64,000 nt of DNA from Selaginella moellendorffii (Eukaryota; Streptophyta; Lycopodiopsida; Selaginellales; Selaginellaceae), in assembly GCF_000143415.4 (NCBI RefSeq), contig NW_003314304.1, positions 1,292,841 through 1,356,840 on the forward strand, written 5' to 3'. The notes under the pieces were generated by a model. That model did not search any database and was not told where the DNA came from. It saw only the letters and a program-made list of their open reading frames with translations. Numbering within the stretch: position 1 is the first letter of the stretch; each line of letters opens with the position of its first letter. A program made the translations under genes and the position numbers. Below, piece by piece: positions 10,484 through 20,327 of the stretch.

Positions 10484-13400
10484 CTTCACAGAGCATTCTC
10501 ATTCACAGAGCTTGCAACCAGGCAGAAGAAAGCTGCCGAATGGAAGCAACGTATCCATCCTTCGCCTGTTCTTCATTGCGAGCTGGCATTTGTGAGGCAT
10601 CAGCAGTTTCTTTCTACTTCGACATGGAGCAACATGCCCCTCCAGCTATGACCAGCTCTAGGCCTTGCTCTACCACAGTTGCTCCCACCAGCGAGGCCAT
10701 ATTTAATAGATGGTGTTTTAGGTGAAATTAAAAAGTTAAAGAAAAGGAATATTAAAAGTAAAAAAAAAAAATCCGCCTTAAAATTAACTTTGCTCCAACC
10801 TTTATGAGTTAATAGTTACTATCGCATTTACTTTAATGAGTTTCTTTATTTAACCATGCATTTTTCGTTAGCTTAGATTTAAACAATTCACAGCCATCGG
10901 ATCAGCTAATCTGACGGTTAGGATGCTGTGTAAATATATCTAAAGGCTAGTGTTTAGGGTAAGTTTTGAGGGGGCTGGTTTTGCTGTTGGCGGCGGCGCT
11001 GGGGGGAGGAGGCGTTATGTTTTTCTCAAACCATCAAAATGCACACTGGTGGGGTGCCCATTCTCAACGTGGCTACTCAGTATTCGTTTTGGGCTGTCGC
11101 TACTGTTTTGCACAGTACGTTGAGGCGGCCAAAGCGAGAGGAAGTCGGGGAATCGAAGCCCCCGGCTGCCCCACACTTAGATGTAGGATTTTCGATTGTG
11201 TGAAACTACTAACAAGCAGGATCGAAGACCAGCTACCCAGCCCTCTCTTGGGGATTTCCTCTTTGAGGAGAACCCCTCCAAAACAAAAAACGGAGAAGAA
11301 GCATTCCTGTCGTTTTTTCTTATTCGAAACAGTGTTTGCCTTGTTGCTTGACAAGGATTAGGGCCCCCTCTGTTCCGCTCCATCCCCAAGTCTTCACAAT
11401 GAAAATTAAGCTGGGGAAAAATTGTCATGCAGGAACATGATCAAGAACTCGTCGTGTGCAAGGCCTCCCTGCAAGCTTGATAAACAACAAAGAACAGGGA
11501 ACTGCAAACCATAAGAACACTTCATACTCGCGAACTTCAGTTTCTTCCGATTGCTCATGACCCCCAAAGGAGCGTTTCTCTTTGGATCTAGCTAGGGTAG
11601 GGAGCGGCAGGGACAGGATCACCGGCATTTCATCGAGCTTGTAGCTGATCTTGATCATACCTTGGACGGCCATGAATTTCTGGTATCATACCCCTCTCTT
11701 AGCACTGCTTATTAGATCAGTGCACTTCTTCTTGCATGACTTTCCTTGTCCTGCCTGAGATGAATGCGTCTGATTTTCGATTTTCAGATAATTTCCTAGC
11801 AGCGTCTACCTGGAAGAGCTCCCAAACGCATACTGTCCGATATGTGCTAGCTGGTGGTGGTGAGAGCGTACCATGTTAATTAGATTTAACTAGTATCAAC
11901 AAATATCTGTGGATTGGATTTCAGGCATTACAACAGACTAGGATAAAACTTCTTCCTTAGAAAAGAAAAATGTGAGAGAAAGACACTGACACTAGAGGTA
12001 CTTTGAGCTCTATCTAGTATATTTTCTAATTGTAAATCATTTTATTGTCGATTTTCTATCGAATCAATATATCTAGACTTCATACAGGTAACACTTGCTT
12101 TATCTTTCTTGCTTTTCCAACGTTGGTTTCAGTTTGATATTTTAGTGTCAATCTTCATTCCGGAAAGTTTTCTTCTAATTCTCAAGCTGCTTTGACAAGT
12201 TCCTCCAGAGGCAAGATGCTTTTTACTTAAGTTCTTTCAAAGAGTTTCTATCGATCTTATACTCTGCATGGCTGTGGCCTTGCAGTGTCTGCTTCAGCCA
12301 AGGTAGCGTTTGGGGACATGCCAAGGACGTGATCCTCCCAGTAAGGCGCAAGTGGAGCTTCACATATATTTATATCATGCAACTCAAATTAACCAGGTAA
12401 CTCTCAGAGTCAAGAGACAAACCGGTTCTCAACACTTAATACTTTGACCAGTCCAGAAATAGGCGTGATCGAGGTCGCTACTTTCTCATGCTCCTTGTCG
12501 CAATTCTTTTGAGCCAGGGTCCTGGAGATACAAAGTCAAGCTCTACAAAGCAAGTATGAAGAGAGACACACGCCTTTACTTGGCTCATTCTGATGTCTGT
12601 ATTATTATCATATATATGATGTGGAAGTTTTAAAATTGTTTAAAGTTTGCAAAAATGTGAAGTATAAATTTTTTTTATAAAAATAAAAAACTATTAATAA
12701 AAAATAAATATAAAAATGTTTATAGCTAAAAAATGATAAGAAATTAATAAAAAAATTTAAAACTTCAAGTTGGTATAGTGTATATGTGTCAATTATAACT
12801 ACATTTGCTATAATGCCCACAACAAAATTCTAATTTTTCTTTCTTAAGATCTTCATTACAAACTTTTTTTGTTTTTGGGTGTCCCAGAAGTTTATGAATT
12901 TTTTGTAGCAACATACCAAGCACTTCCAAATGTTTAATGTCAATAGGATAAAGTACACTCTCATGTGTTTTATGATAAGAATCAAGTAAGTAACATATGT
13001 TAGCATAGAGTTAAAAAAATGGTAGTAGTTGTGTGAGCACAAGGTAATCCAACTTTTTATCATCCAAAGCATGAGCAAGACTATGTTAGTATGTTAACCA
13101 CACAAGTATGCTCTTGTGTCTATATTTCAAATATAGTAAGATCTAAGGGCATGAGAAACCTTATGAAATTGCATCATAAAGAGGTTTCATAATAGCTCAA
13201 TTATTATTTTTGGATTGATGCTCAAGTAGAGGATAGCCAAGGTCAAGTCCAAGTCCAGCCAAAATGAGTAAAGGCTGTGTGCCTATGTTCTTATTGTGCA
13301 TAAGCTTCACTCAGCTATTGAGGGCTTTGGCTACCCTTTGGCACTTGAAATATGAACCTTACAACTATGCCATCTTAGTTGATGCTGGTTATACATTGCC

Positions 13401-13838
13401 TTTACTGCATCTTTGGGTGCTAGGACATATGTGCTTTGCATTAACTACTTAGTTGATCTTATTAGTAGTCATATGCTTGTCTCAAAGATTAAGCCATGAA
13501 TGTATAAATATAAATTTTTTTATATTGTGAAATTGTGAATGGCTTATTAAATCAATAATAGTTTATTTGATAGTACCTTACTACTCAGATAACTATAGCA
13601 ATTCTATAACTAATATGTGTAAAGAGTCCTGACCTTCAAAAGGCATGCACTTACTAGATTCAAGACTAATGTGTACTCATTTATATTCTCAGTGGTTCAT
13701 GATAACTTGTCAAATCATATGGTCCTCGTGTCAGTGATACTTAAATTAAATTTCTACCCTATCAACTTTTGATGGTAGGATATAATAGGGAATTAGGGTT
13801 TGATTTTGAGATACAGCTACCACATCTAGGGAAGGTAG
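10484..13838. other. Spacer after the left duplication unit, no gene seen
   Basis: 10484-10704 is GDSL 3' flank still inside the duplicated unit. 10705-13838 is unique to this position. 10966-11700 is GC-richer with short unrelated frames on both strands (for example minus 11673-11425) that match nothing I know. 12600-13140 is strongly AT-rich. 13200-13450 has a 62-codon frame without features. The sequence from 13100 to 13838 has the worn look of the nearby retroelement blocks. I see no complete gene, tRNA or clear repeat structure. Confidence 0.5.
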
Positions 13839-16017
13839 CAAACGCACGAATTATCCAATTCTGACATTGGGAGGTACTGACAATAAATAATAATACTGAG
13901 CTTTCAAAATTTGGTAATTGGAATGAGTACAATATAAATCTCTTAAGGAAGATTCATTAGAGGGCAAGTCTAGTGCCAATAGCTATAGTAATTCTAATTC
14001 TAATAACATGTTATTATAGTTAAAAAGCTCATTTGGATCTCAGGACAAGATGAATGGTTTCCCTATATGCACTAGTCACCCCATTCTATGAGTCAATGAT
14101 GCTACTTTGATCTTTACTGGCTAGGGTGTGGAGTCGACAATGTTATTTTGAAAAAATTAAAGTGCTCAAAACAGACTCATACTCTAAATACATTAGTATG
14201 GAATAATGTAATAGGACTCTAATCCTGTTGTGTTGGTCTCCAAGATATGAGTAATGATTAGTAGGGACAATTGGGGGCATTTGTACTCTATTGTTAGAGA
14301 TGAAATTCTTAAGCATTTGCTGAGGATGCTTTTATTAATCAAGAATGAAAGTTAGGAGCTCAAATATGATTAAATACCATTTTAGTCTTAACCATAGATG
14401 ATGATGATTAGGGATTGGCAGATGTTATTTGGATGACAACACCATCACCTCATGAAAAATCAAAGTCTTTGAGTTCCAAGAGGAGTATGGTTGCAAAGCT
14501 AAAACTTAAAGGAATTTATGGAAGGGTATTATTTGGAGTGAAGCTTGTGGTTTGATGAAGAAACTTACTAAGTTTAGACATAGTAAGAATTAATAGATTA
14601 AGAGCTCTTTCTTGATTCTATAGATTGTAATTTCTTAGTTGGTGAAGTGATTTTTTTGGTTAATTTTATTAACAAACAAGACCCCAACCTAGTAACTAGT
14701 GTTTTCTCCAACCTAGCTTCTTAGAGAGGCTATTTACTTTTGGTGGATAGAAGTTTGAAGCAATAATAGATTTGTGATGCCTTTAGATGTTTTGGGCTGC
14801 ACATGCACTACATTGATGAACTCAACAAGTGCATGCCTATGTCAATGTTAAAACCTTGACATTAACATTGGTAGAGTTGATATTAGAGTGAAATGAGATA
14901 TTTCTTCATCAATATATTGCAAAAGATAAATTTTTGATCTATAATTATTCAGATAGTTAGTAATTAATTAAGCCTCATTGGAAATTGATAATTTGCTTCA
15001 TGAGTTTTGACAAAGATAATATTGGTGATTTGGTTATAGCTTTATGTTATTAATGTTCATGCATTTGCTAGTTAGCAATTATACTGACATTCAATAAATT
15101 GAGTGGTAAGTTAGTGTCAATGCAATGGCATAGTGAGTCCAAAGAAAATAGTCTCTATAATAGACCCATAGGAGGGTGTTAGCTATATTATAGATGAACT
15201 TTTTTAGTAGGGTTGAGTTTTGGCTTTTCTTTGAAAAGTGACTTAATTAGCTAGTTTTGCAAAATGAAGAATTAGTGATTAATACTAAACTTATTAGATC
15301 CTTGTTGGTTTAAGTTTGAAATTATTGATTATTGATAATTCTCATTACACTTGTTATAAAGTGTGTTACATATTAAAATTTATAAAAGATGGTTTGGTGA
15401 TCACTTGTTGAGCATGGATTTTAAATTAACATAGATATACTCTTTATTAGCTTTTGCATTATGAAGTTTTGGCCTATGAATTTTCTAAGGTGGAAATTAT
15501 AGGTTATATCATGATTTCTTTTTAAACATTGAAGTTAGTCAGTATGAAACTTATGATTGTTATTATATAGGATTTAGTTATAAACTTCTTTGAGCTTTTG
15601 GTTCTTGATCATCTGGGATAGTTGATTATCTTTATTAAATATTATATTTAATTATTATTGCTAATAATCATATGCCATTCTATTCTATTTGGTAATGATT
15701 ATCAACAATATAACTTATTTAAGTTAATGCATTTCTCACAAAATATGAATATCATGAGTTTTTTCTAGAGTTGTTTCTTTGGCAGTGGTCTCAAGTGTGC
15801 ATCAACAAGAATGTCAATCTTTTTAAAGGGGGGAGAACATATCATAAATAGTATCAAAAGTTGTCTATTAGTAAGACTTTTTGAATATTCTTCTTTTACT
15901 GTTATAATAGAAAAAAGGTTAGTATTGTTAGACTCTTTATCAATCTCCACCTGAGCTAATTAAGAAACTAATTATTATATATGCATTTAGACCAAAAGGG
16001 CACTAAAGAAAGAAATC
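13839..16017. mobile_element. AT-rich decayed retroelement block, right copy
   Basis: Same block as 3849-5967, slightly fuller. The extra stretch at 15112-15180 contains GTCAATGCAATGGCATAGTG and AGTCCAAAGAAAATAGTCTC, close to GTCAATGCGATAGCATAGTG and AGTCTAAAGAAAGTAGTCTT at 59526-59570. It therefore belongs to the same repeat family. No open frame over 65 codons is seen. No LTR ends are recognisable. Confidence 0.55.
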
Positions 16018-16172
16018 ATAAATTATAAATGAGAAATTTATATTGTTAATTTGCACTTGCTAATGTTGAAAACCCTTGCAATATTGAGCTTAATCTCTCA
16101 ATATATTCAATAGGTGATAGATTATCAGATATCGTCTTGGATGTGGCAAGACAACAATGACCTAGAATATTC

Positions 16173-18389
16173 TCAATCACGGCTAAAAAAAGTTGGAATG
16201 CCTTCAGAAGTGACTGGAAAGGGAGGTCTGTTGCACCGACAAGATACGTAACGATCATAATCCTTAAATGCAAGGAGGTCTGTTGCAGCTACCCAGTCTC
16301 TCCAGGTGGGTTCGTCCTTTATGACAAAGTGAACCTACAATTTTGAACACAGAATAACAAAGGCATGTCTAATCCAGGGCAGCTTACCTCAATGGATGCT
16401 TTAGCACTTTTGAGTGCCTTTTGTACGCTTTCTACAGCAATCCTTGCCACTTTATCCAGAGGAAACCTGAAACACAATGCGAACTCAGTATACAATAGGT
16501 AAGGTGTGAGTACAAACCCGCCATATCTGCACAAGATAGCTGGGAACGCTATGTGCTTAACGCCCTCCTTGCAAGCAAGTGTTATAGCGTTCCTGTAATA
16601 GATAAAGCACAATGTATCAAATTTGCTACACACTCTGGCATACCTGTAAGTGAGACCAAGATACTCAGCAGCTTCCATGTCCCTGTCTTCGTAGTATTTT
16701 GGGCCTTGAATAACAATGATTTTAGGTGCTGGCAGTCCTCCTGAAGGGCTGAGAAACAAGTCCGTTAAAAGTTTTAAAAGGAAATGAGGAAAGACAGTTA
16801 CATGATATCCAAGCCAGTAAAGGAACCAGTAGCAAACCACGAACCAGTAGCAATACATATTTCTGAAAAGAGAAAAGCTCATGTCAAATGCCAAACACCC
16901 TTTTGCTTTACCTCTGTGTATCTGACCTCCAACAGGAACTACAATAGCGTCATTCTTTCCGTCTACAAACCACTCTTTTATGTCCCCGTTTCTAATCACG
17001 AACTTGCAAGAGCCGACTTTACAAACAAGCTTGAGGTCCTTTTCCTGATCAAAAGCCACTAAATCTCAAACCACAAACTCAGATAAACAAACAAAACGAG
17101 AGGTAGATTTGAACCTTGAGGTCCATCACTCTTATGCAGGGGTCCCTGGGAGGTCCGGGCTTGCAAGAGGTAAAGGGTTCGGGTACTTGAGGGTTCCCAT
17201 TGACTGAAAACAGAAACAAGGTTATATAGCTATAATTGATGTACTCTACGTACCTAGGGGAAGGAAACCATCGGGTCTCACATCATATAACTCCATCGCT
17301 TGTTCGTCTTCAGACTCATCCGGGTCTTCAGGCACATCTTCATCTTCAGACTCAGATTCGTCCGCAGGCTCGGGATTTAAATCGACTGGGTTTTCCTCTA
17401 TGTCCTCTGCGGCGCTGTGTAGCTGTCCACTCACCTCTTGAGTCACTCCATTGGCCACTTTCTGTCGCAGCAGCTCTCCAACAGGAACTACTGCGAATGT
17501 CCTGCAATCATCAGACCCTACATCGGCAATCTGGCGGCAAGCTTCCTCGAGGCCCTGTACTAGTTCGCCCATTACAATCTCGTTTGCGGATCAGAAGCAT
17601 ACAATACTCACAAGTGCGTCGATCCGAGTGGTGAAAACGCTTGTAAAATCGCTATCCATGTGATAATTTAGGTGTCTCGACGCAACGATTAGGTAAGTGT
17701 CTGCCGTAGTCAGCCGCTCCTGTGTGCACACACTTTCAGAATAACAAATTTTCAACAAAAGAGTAAGTACCTTGTGGTAATAAAAAGGTAGAGTGCTACT
17801 TTGCGGGGGGCTAGCATTTTTGAGACGGTAGAGAGAACTTGGACGGGTTAGCTTTTCGTCCTTTCCACTTCGGCACAGTATCACCAACGCAAGGGCCTGG
17901 CCAAACACATACACATGTGCGTCTCCAAGCACCACCACCAAGGACCTGTTTTGCGCACACCAATCCTATAAAACCAAAGTAAACATTCACAGAAACAGCA
18001 ATAATCCATCTGACAAGAAGAGAGATTACCACATACCCGGCAATCTGATGATCCTACCAGAGCCCGCAGCTCTTCATTCATCCTGCAAAAGAACCACCGA
18101 TATTTTTTTGAAAAGTACAATGCACATACTCTTACTTTGTGAATGCGAGCTCCAGAGCTCGTGGAGTACCGAATGTTGACAGCTCCAGAGATGCTCGAAT
18201 GTGATCCATGAGTCGAGATCGGCGTAACTTGAGAAGTTCGAGATGTACAGAATAGAGGTGCACATCTCTTACGTCCGGATAAGCTGCATGGAAAATTAGC
18301 ACAACTCGCTCCTGCACTCTCCCTAGCTCTGGCAAGCACACGATACGTGCAGTCGCATCCTGGGGCGGCTCGACTATCACTGCCTCCAT
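16173..18389 (-). CDS. Two-part protein: PP2C-like N-terminal region, acidic linker, macro-like domain (right copy)
   Basis: Exons 18136-18389, 18037-18082, 17771-17965, 17612-17719, 17254-17554, 16912-17058, 16644-16740, 16518-16592, 16388-16466 and 16173-16334 total 1464 nt (487 residues). All introns are GT-AG with consistent phases. The first ATG is at 18389. Residues 1-200 hold the possible PP2C relic (GDAHVYVFG, ADTYLIVAS, GSDDCRTF). The next stretch is a highly acidic Glu/Asp/Ser/Pro linker. The C-terminal part carries macro-like segments NGDIKEW, PAPKIIVIQGP, YRNAITLACKEGVKHIAFP and FPLDKVARIAVES. Intron 6 (16741-16911) contains an 18-bp tandem duplication absent from the left copy, and possibly a micro-exon. 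Macro domains bind or hydrolyse ADP-ribose adducts. Whether this one does is uncertain, because the loop that normally holds the key Asn is missing or very short. Confidence 0.65.
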
Positions 18390-18765
18390 CGCCACAGCAC
18401 AGCCCTAAGCCCTATAGCCTTTTTACGTTAGAGTTATATTGAGTTTGCTTGCTTAATCCTTCGCCTTTGCGCAAAGGAGAGCTCCATTTCCCTGTTCTAA
18501 GCTCTGGAGCTCGTTTTATTGGGAAAAAGATATTCTAGCTCTGAAAGTTTCTACTTACGAGCCAATGATGCGAGTGGCATGGAGAAATCCTTGTGGATCG
18601 CATCTACTGGCGAGCTAGAAGAAGAAGAGCAACAAAAACTTGTTCAAGGCTCTTTCTAATCCAAAAAGGCATGAAGCCCAGCTGTAAAGGTGAGCTCACC
18701 TTTTTCTCGTTTCTCTATATAAACGGGCTTTCCGTAATAGGTTCTCTCGTGAAGGTTTTGGCGAG
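18390..18765. promoter_or_regulatory. Divergent promoter, macro-type gene / GDSL pseudogene (right)
   Basis: Nearly identical to 9139-9514. It has the TATA box TATATAA about 44 bp before the GDSL ATG. The 18-bp element at 18686-18703 is here a perfect palindrome, AAAGGTGAGCTCACCTTT, differing by one base from the left copy. Confidence 0.6.
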
Positions 18766-19726
18766 ATGAAGACGTCGTCGAAGATTTTAGTGTTCTTGTT
18801 TGCGATCTTGGCTCTCTGCGCGTGCGTGTATGGGAGGTCAGTTCCTCAGCTGCGGACTATCTACATGGGAGACTCAATCTTTGATGTTGGAACTAACAAG
18901 TACGTGAAGAACTCTGTTTCTCGTTGTGATTTTGTGCCGTATGGGAAGACAAGGTATAACCAGCCATCAGGAAGGTGTAGCGATGGGTTTCTAATTCCAG
19001 ATCTGATAAACAAAGTGATCGGTTTGCCCTTTTCAAAACCATTCTTGGGCTTGAAAGGTGGGAGCCAACTTCCACTAAGCATCAACTTTGCGTCAGACGG
19101 TAGTGGATTCTACTCACTCAGACTGGGGTGTCGTGTCGTTTAATGAGCAGCTAAAACAACTTGGACAGCTAGCCAACAAGATCCCCATGATGAATCTCAA
19201 TGACTTTGTGGTAGTGATATCTTCGGGTGGCAATGACATTGCGGCAAATCTTCAAAACCTTGCTAATGTGGACTTGGAAGCAATGCTAGTGTCATTGGAG
19301 AAAGGCTTGGAGCAACTTTATAAATATGGATTCAGGAAGATTGTCTACTCTAGCCTTGGGCCGTTAGGGTGTGTGCCTATTGTCACGTCGGATGGAAATT
19401 GTGTGAGAGAGATCAACGATTTAGTCGAACAATTCAATTGGCAAGCTCGGGCGATTGTTTTGGGGGTGGCAAAGAAATTCCCAGGGATGAGAGGTGCATT
19501 TGTTGACGGCTATTCACTGATCAAATCGTACGTGGAGAACCCAAATAAGTTTGGATTCCAGAATGGAGGGGGTTGTTGCCCCAATTGCCTATCACACAAA
19601 AATACCTTGAGCGGGCTGTGCAGGAATCCAAGTGATTATGTTTTCTGGGATTTAATTCACCCAACAGAGCACACGTACACACTAGTGACGAAAGAATTCA
19701 TGAAACAAATCAAGAAAATCTTGTAA
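18766..19726 (+). pseudogene. GDSL esterase/lipase, frameshifted duplicate
   Basis: Same gene as 9515-10483 up to the block II region. There an 8-bp deletion (the left copy has CTGCTTGA after GGTAGTGGA, this copy does not) shifts the frame at about 19107, and translation stops at 19143 after 125 codons. The rest of the frame, including GGND and the Asp/His block, is still open downstream in another phase to 19726. The signal peptide, nucleophile block and promoter are preserved. No GT-AG pair restores the frame. The break is therefore recent. Confidence 0.9.
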
Positions 19727-20327
19727 CTTCACAGAGCATTCTCATTCACAGAGCTTGCAACCAGGCAGAAGAAAGCTGCCGAATGGAAGCACCGTATCCA
19801 TCCTTCGCCTGTTCTTCATTGCGAGCTGGCATTTGTGAGGCATCAGCAGTTTCTTTCTACTTCGACATGGAGCAACATGCCCCTCCAGCTATGACCAGCT
19901 CTAGGCCTTGCTCTACCACAGTTTCTCCCACCAGCGAGGCCATATTTTTCTTTCGACGGTGTCATGTTGACGAAGGTGATGGATTTGATCGTCACAGCAA
20001 TTCATCACAAACTACAGCAGCTTTCTAGTGGGACATTCAGCACTCATATCACATCCCCACACAACAGACTCACAGCAGCAGTGTGATCTCTTCGGCTGTA
20101 TGCATGCCAAATAGTTTTCATCAGCATCACCACTTCCTACGACCACCAGACTTTGGTGAGCGGCTCAGAAGGTCTTCTACTCTTCCACAATCCCTCTGCT
20201 CGATGATTTGTGCTGACAACCTAATGGCTATTTATTCTCTCTCAAAGAGTCCTGCCATGCTTCTCTAGCAGCTCCATCTTAAGGAAATTGATTGAATAGT
20301 TCTGTTAATAATTCTTGTAATAAAAAA
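19727..20327. other. Intergenic, GDSL flank to PPR gene
   Basis: 19727-19947 is the duplicated GDSL 3' flank. 19948-20327 is unique and contains 60-80 codon frames without known features. It presumably holds the promoter and leader of the PPR gene that starts at 20328. No clear TATA box is seen. Confidence 0.5.

Larger units (their letters stand above)
3849..10704. repeat. Large direct duplication, left copy (6.9 kb)
   Basis: Starts at the shared CAAACGCAC and ends at the shared GCGAGGCCATATTT. It matches 13839-19947 nearly base for base over the gene-bearing part. It contains an AT-rich retroelement-derived block, a broken 3' part of the macro-type gene, the complete macro-type gene and an intact GDSL gene. 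It is about 750 bp longer than the right copy, mainly because exons 7-10 of the macro gene are present twice. Confidence 0.95.
13839..19947. repeat. Large direct duplication, right copy (6.1 kb)
   Basis: Counterpart of 3849-10704, with the same end points (CAAACGCAC ... GCGAGGCCATATTT). From exon 10 of the macro-type gene to the GDSL 3' flank the two copies differ only by scattered substitutions and small indels, whereas the AT-rich block differs more. This copy has a single macro-type gene 3' end and the uninverted arrangement, so it is closer to the original order. Its GDSL gene is broken. Confidence 0.95.

Noticed and set aside
10540-10725. Frame conserved in both duplication copies 3' of the GDSL gene (10540 and 19783)
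   Set aside because: Its conservation is explained by the recent duplication. It ends differently in the two copies and lacks any recognisable domain.
16319-17059. Single 246-codon macro protein read without introns
   Set aside because: The first codon is GTG and several internal stretches are intron text bounded by GT-AG. Phase and similarity support the spliced model joined to the upstream exons.
17060-17253. Extra coding exon (VNGNPQVPEPF-type text) after a TTTTCAG acceptor in the long intron 5 of the macro gene
   Set aside because: Including it leads to a stop or to the wrong phase for the macro exon. Skipping it joins the exons exactly. The box-B-like GGTTCAAATCT inside suggests repeat-derived intron sequence.
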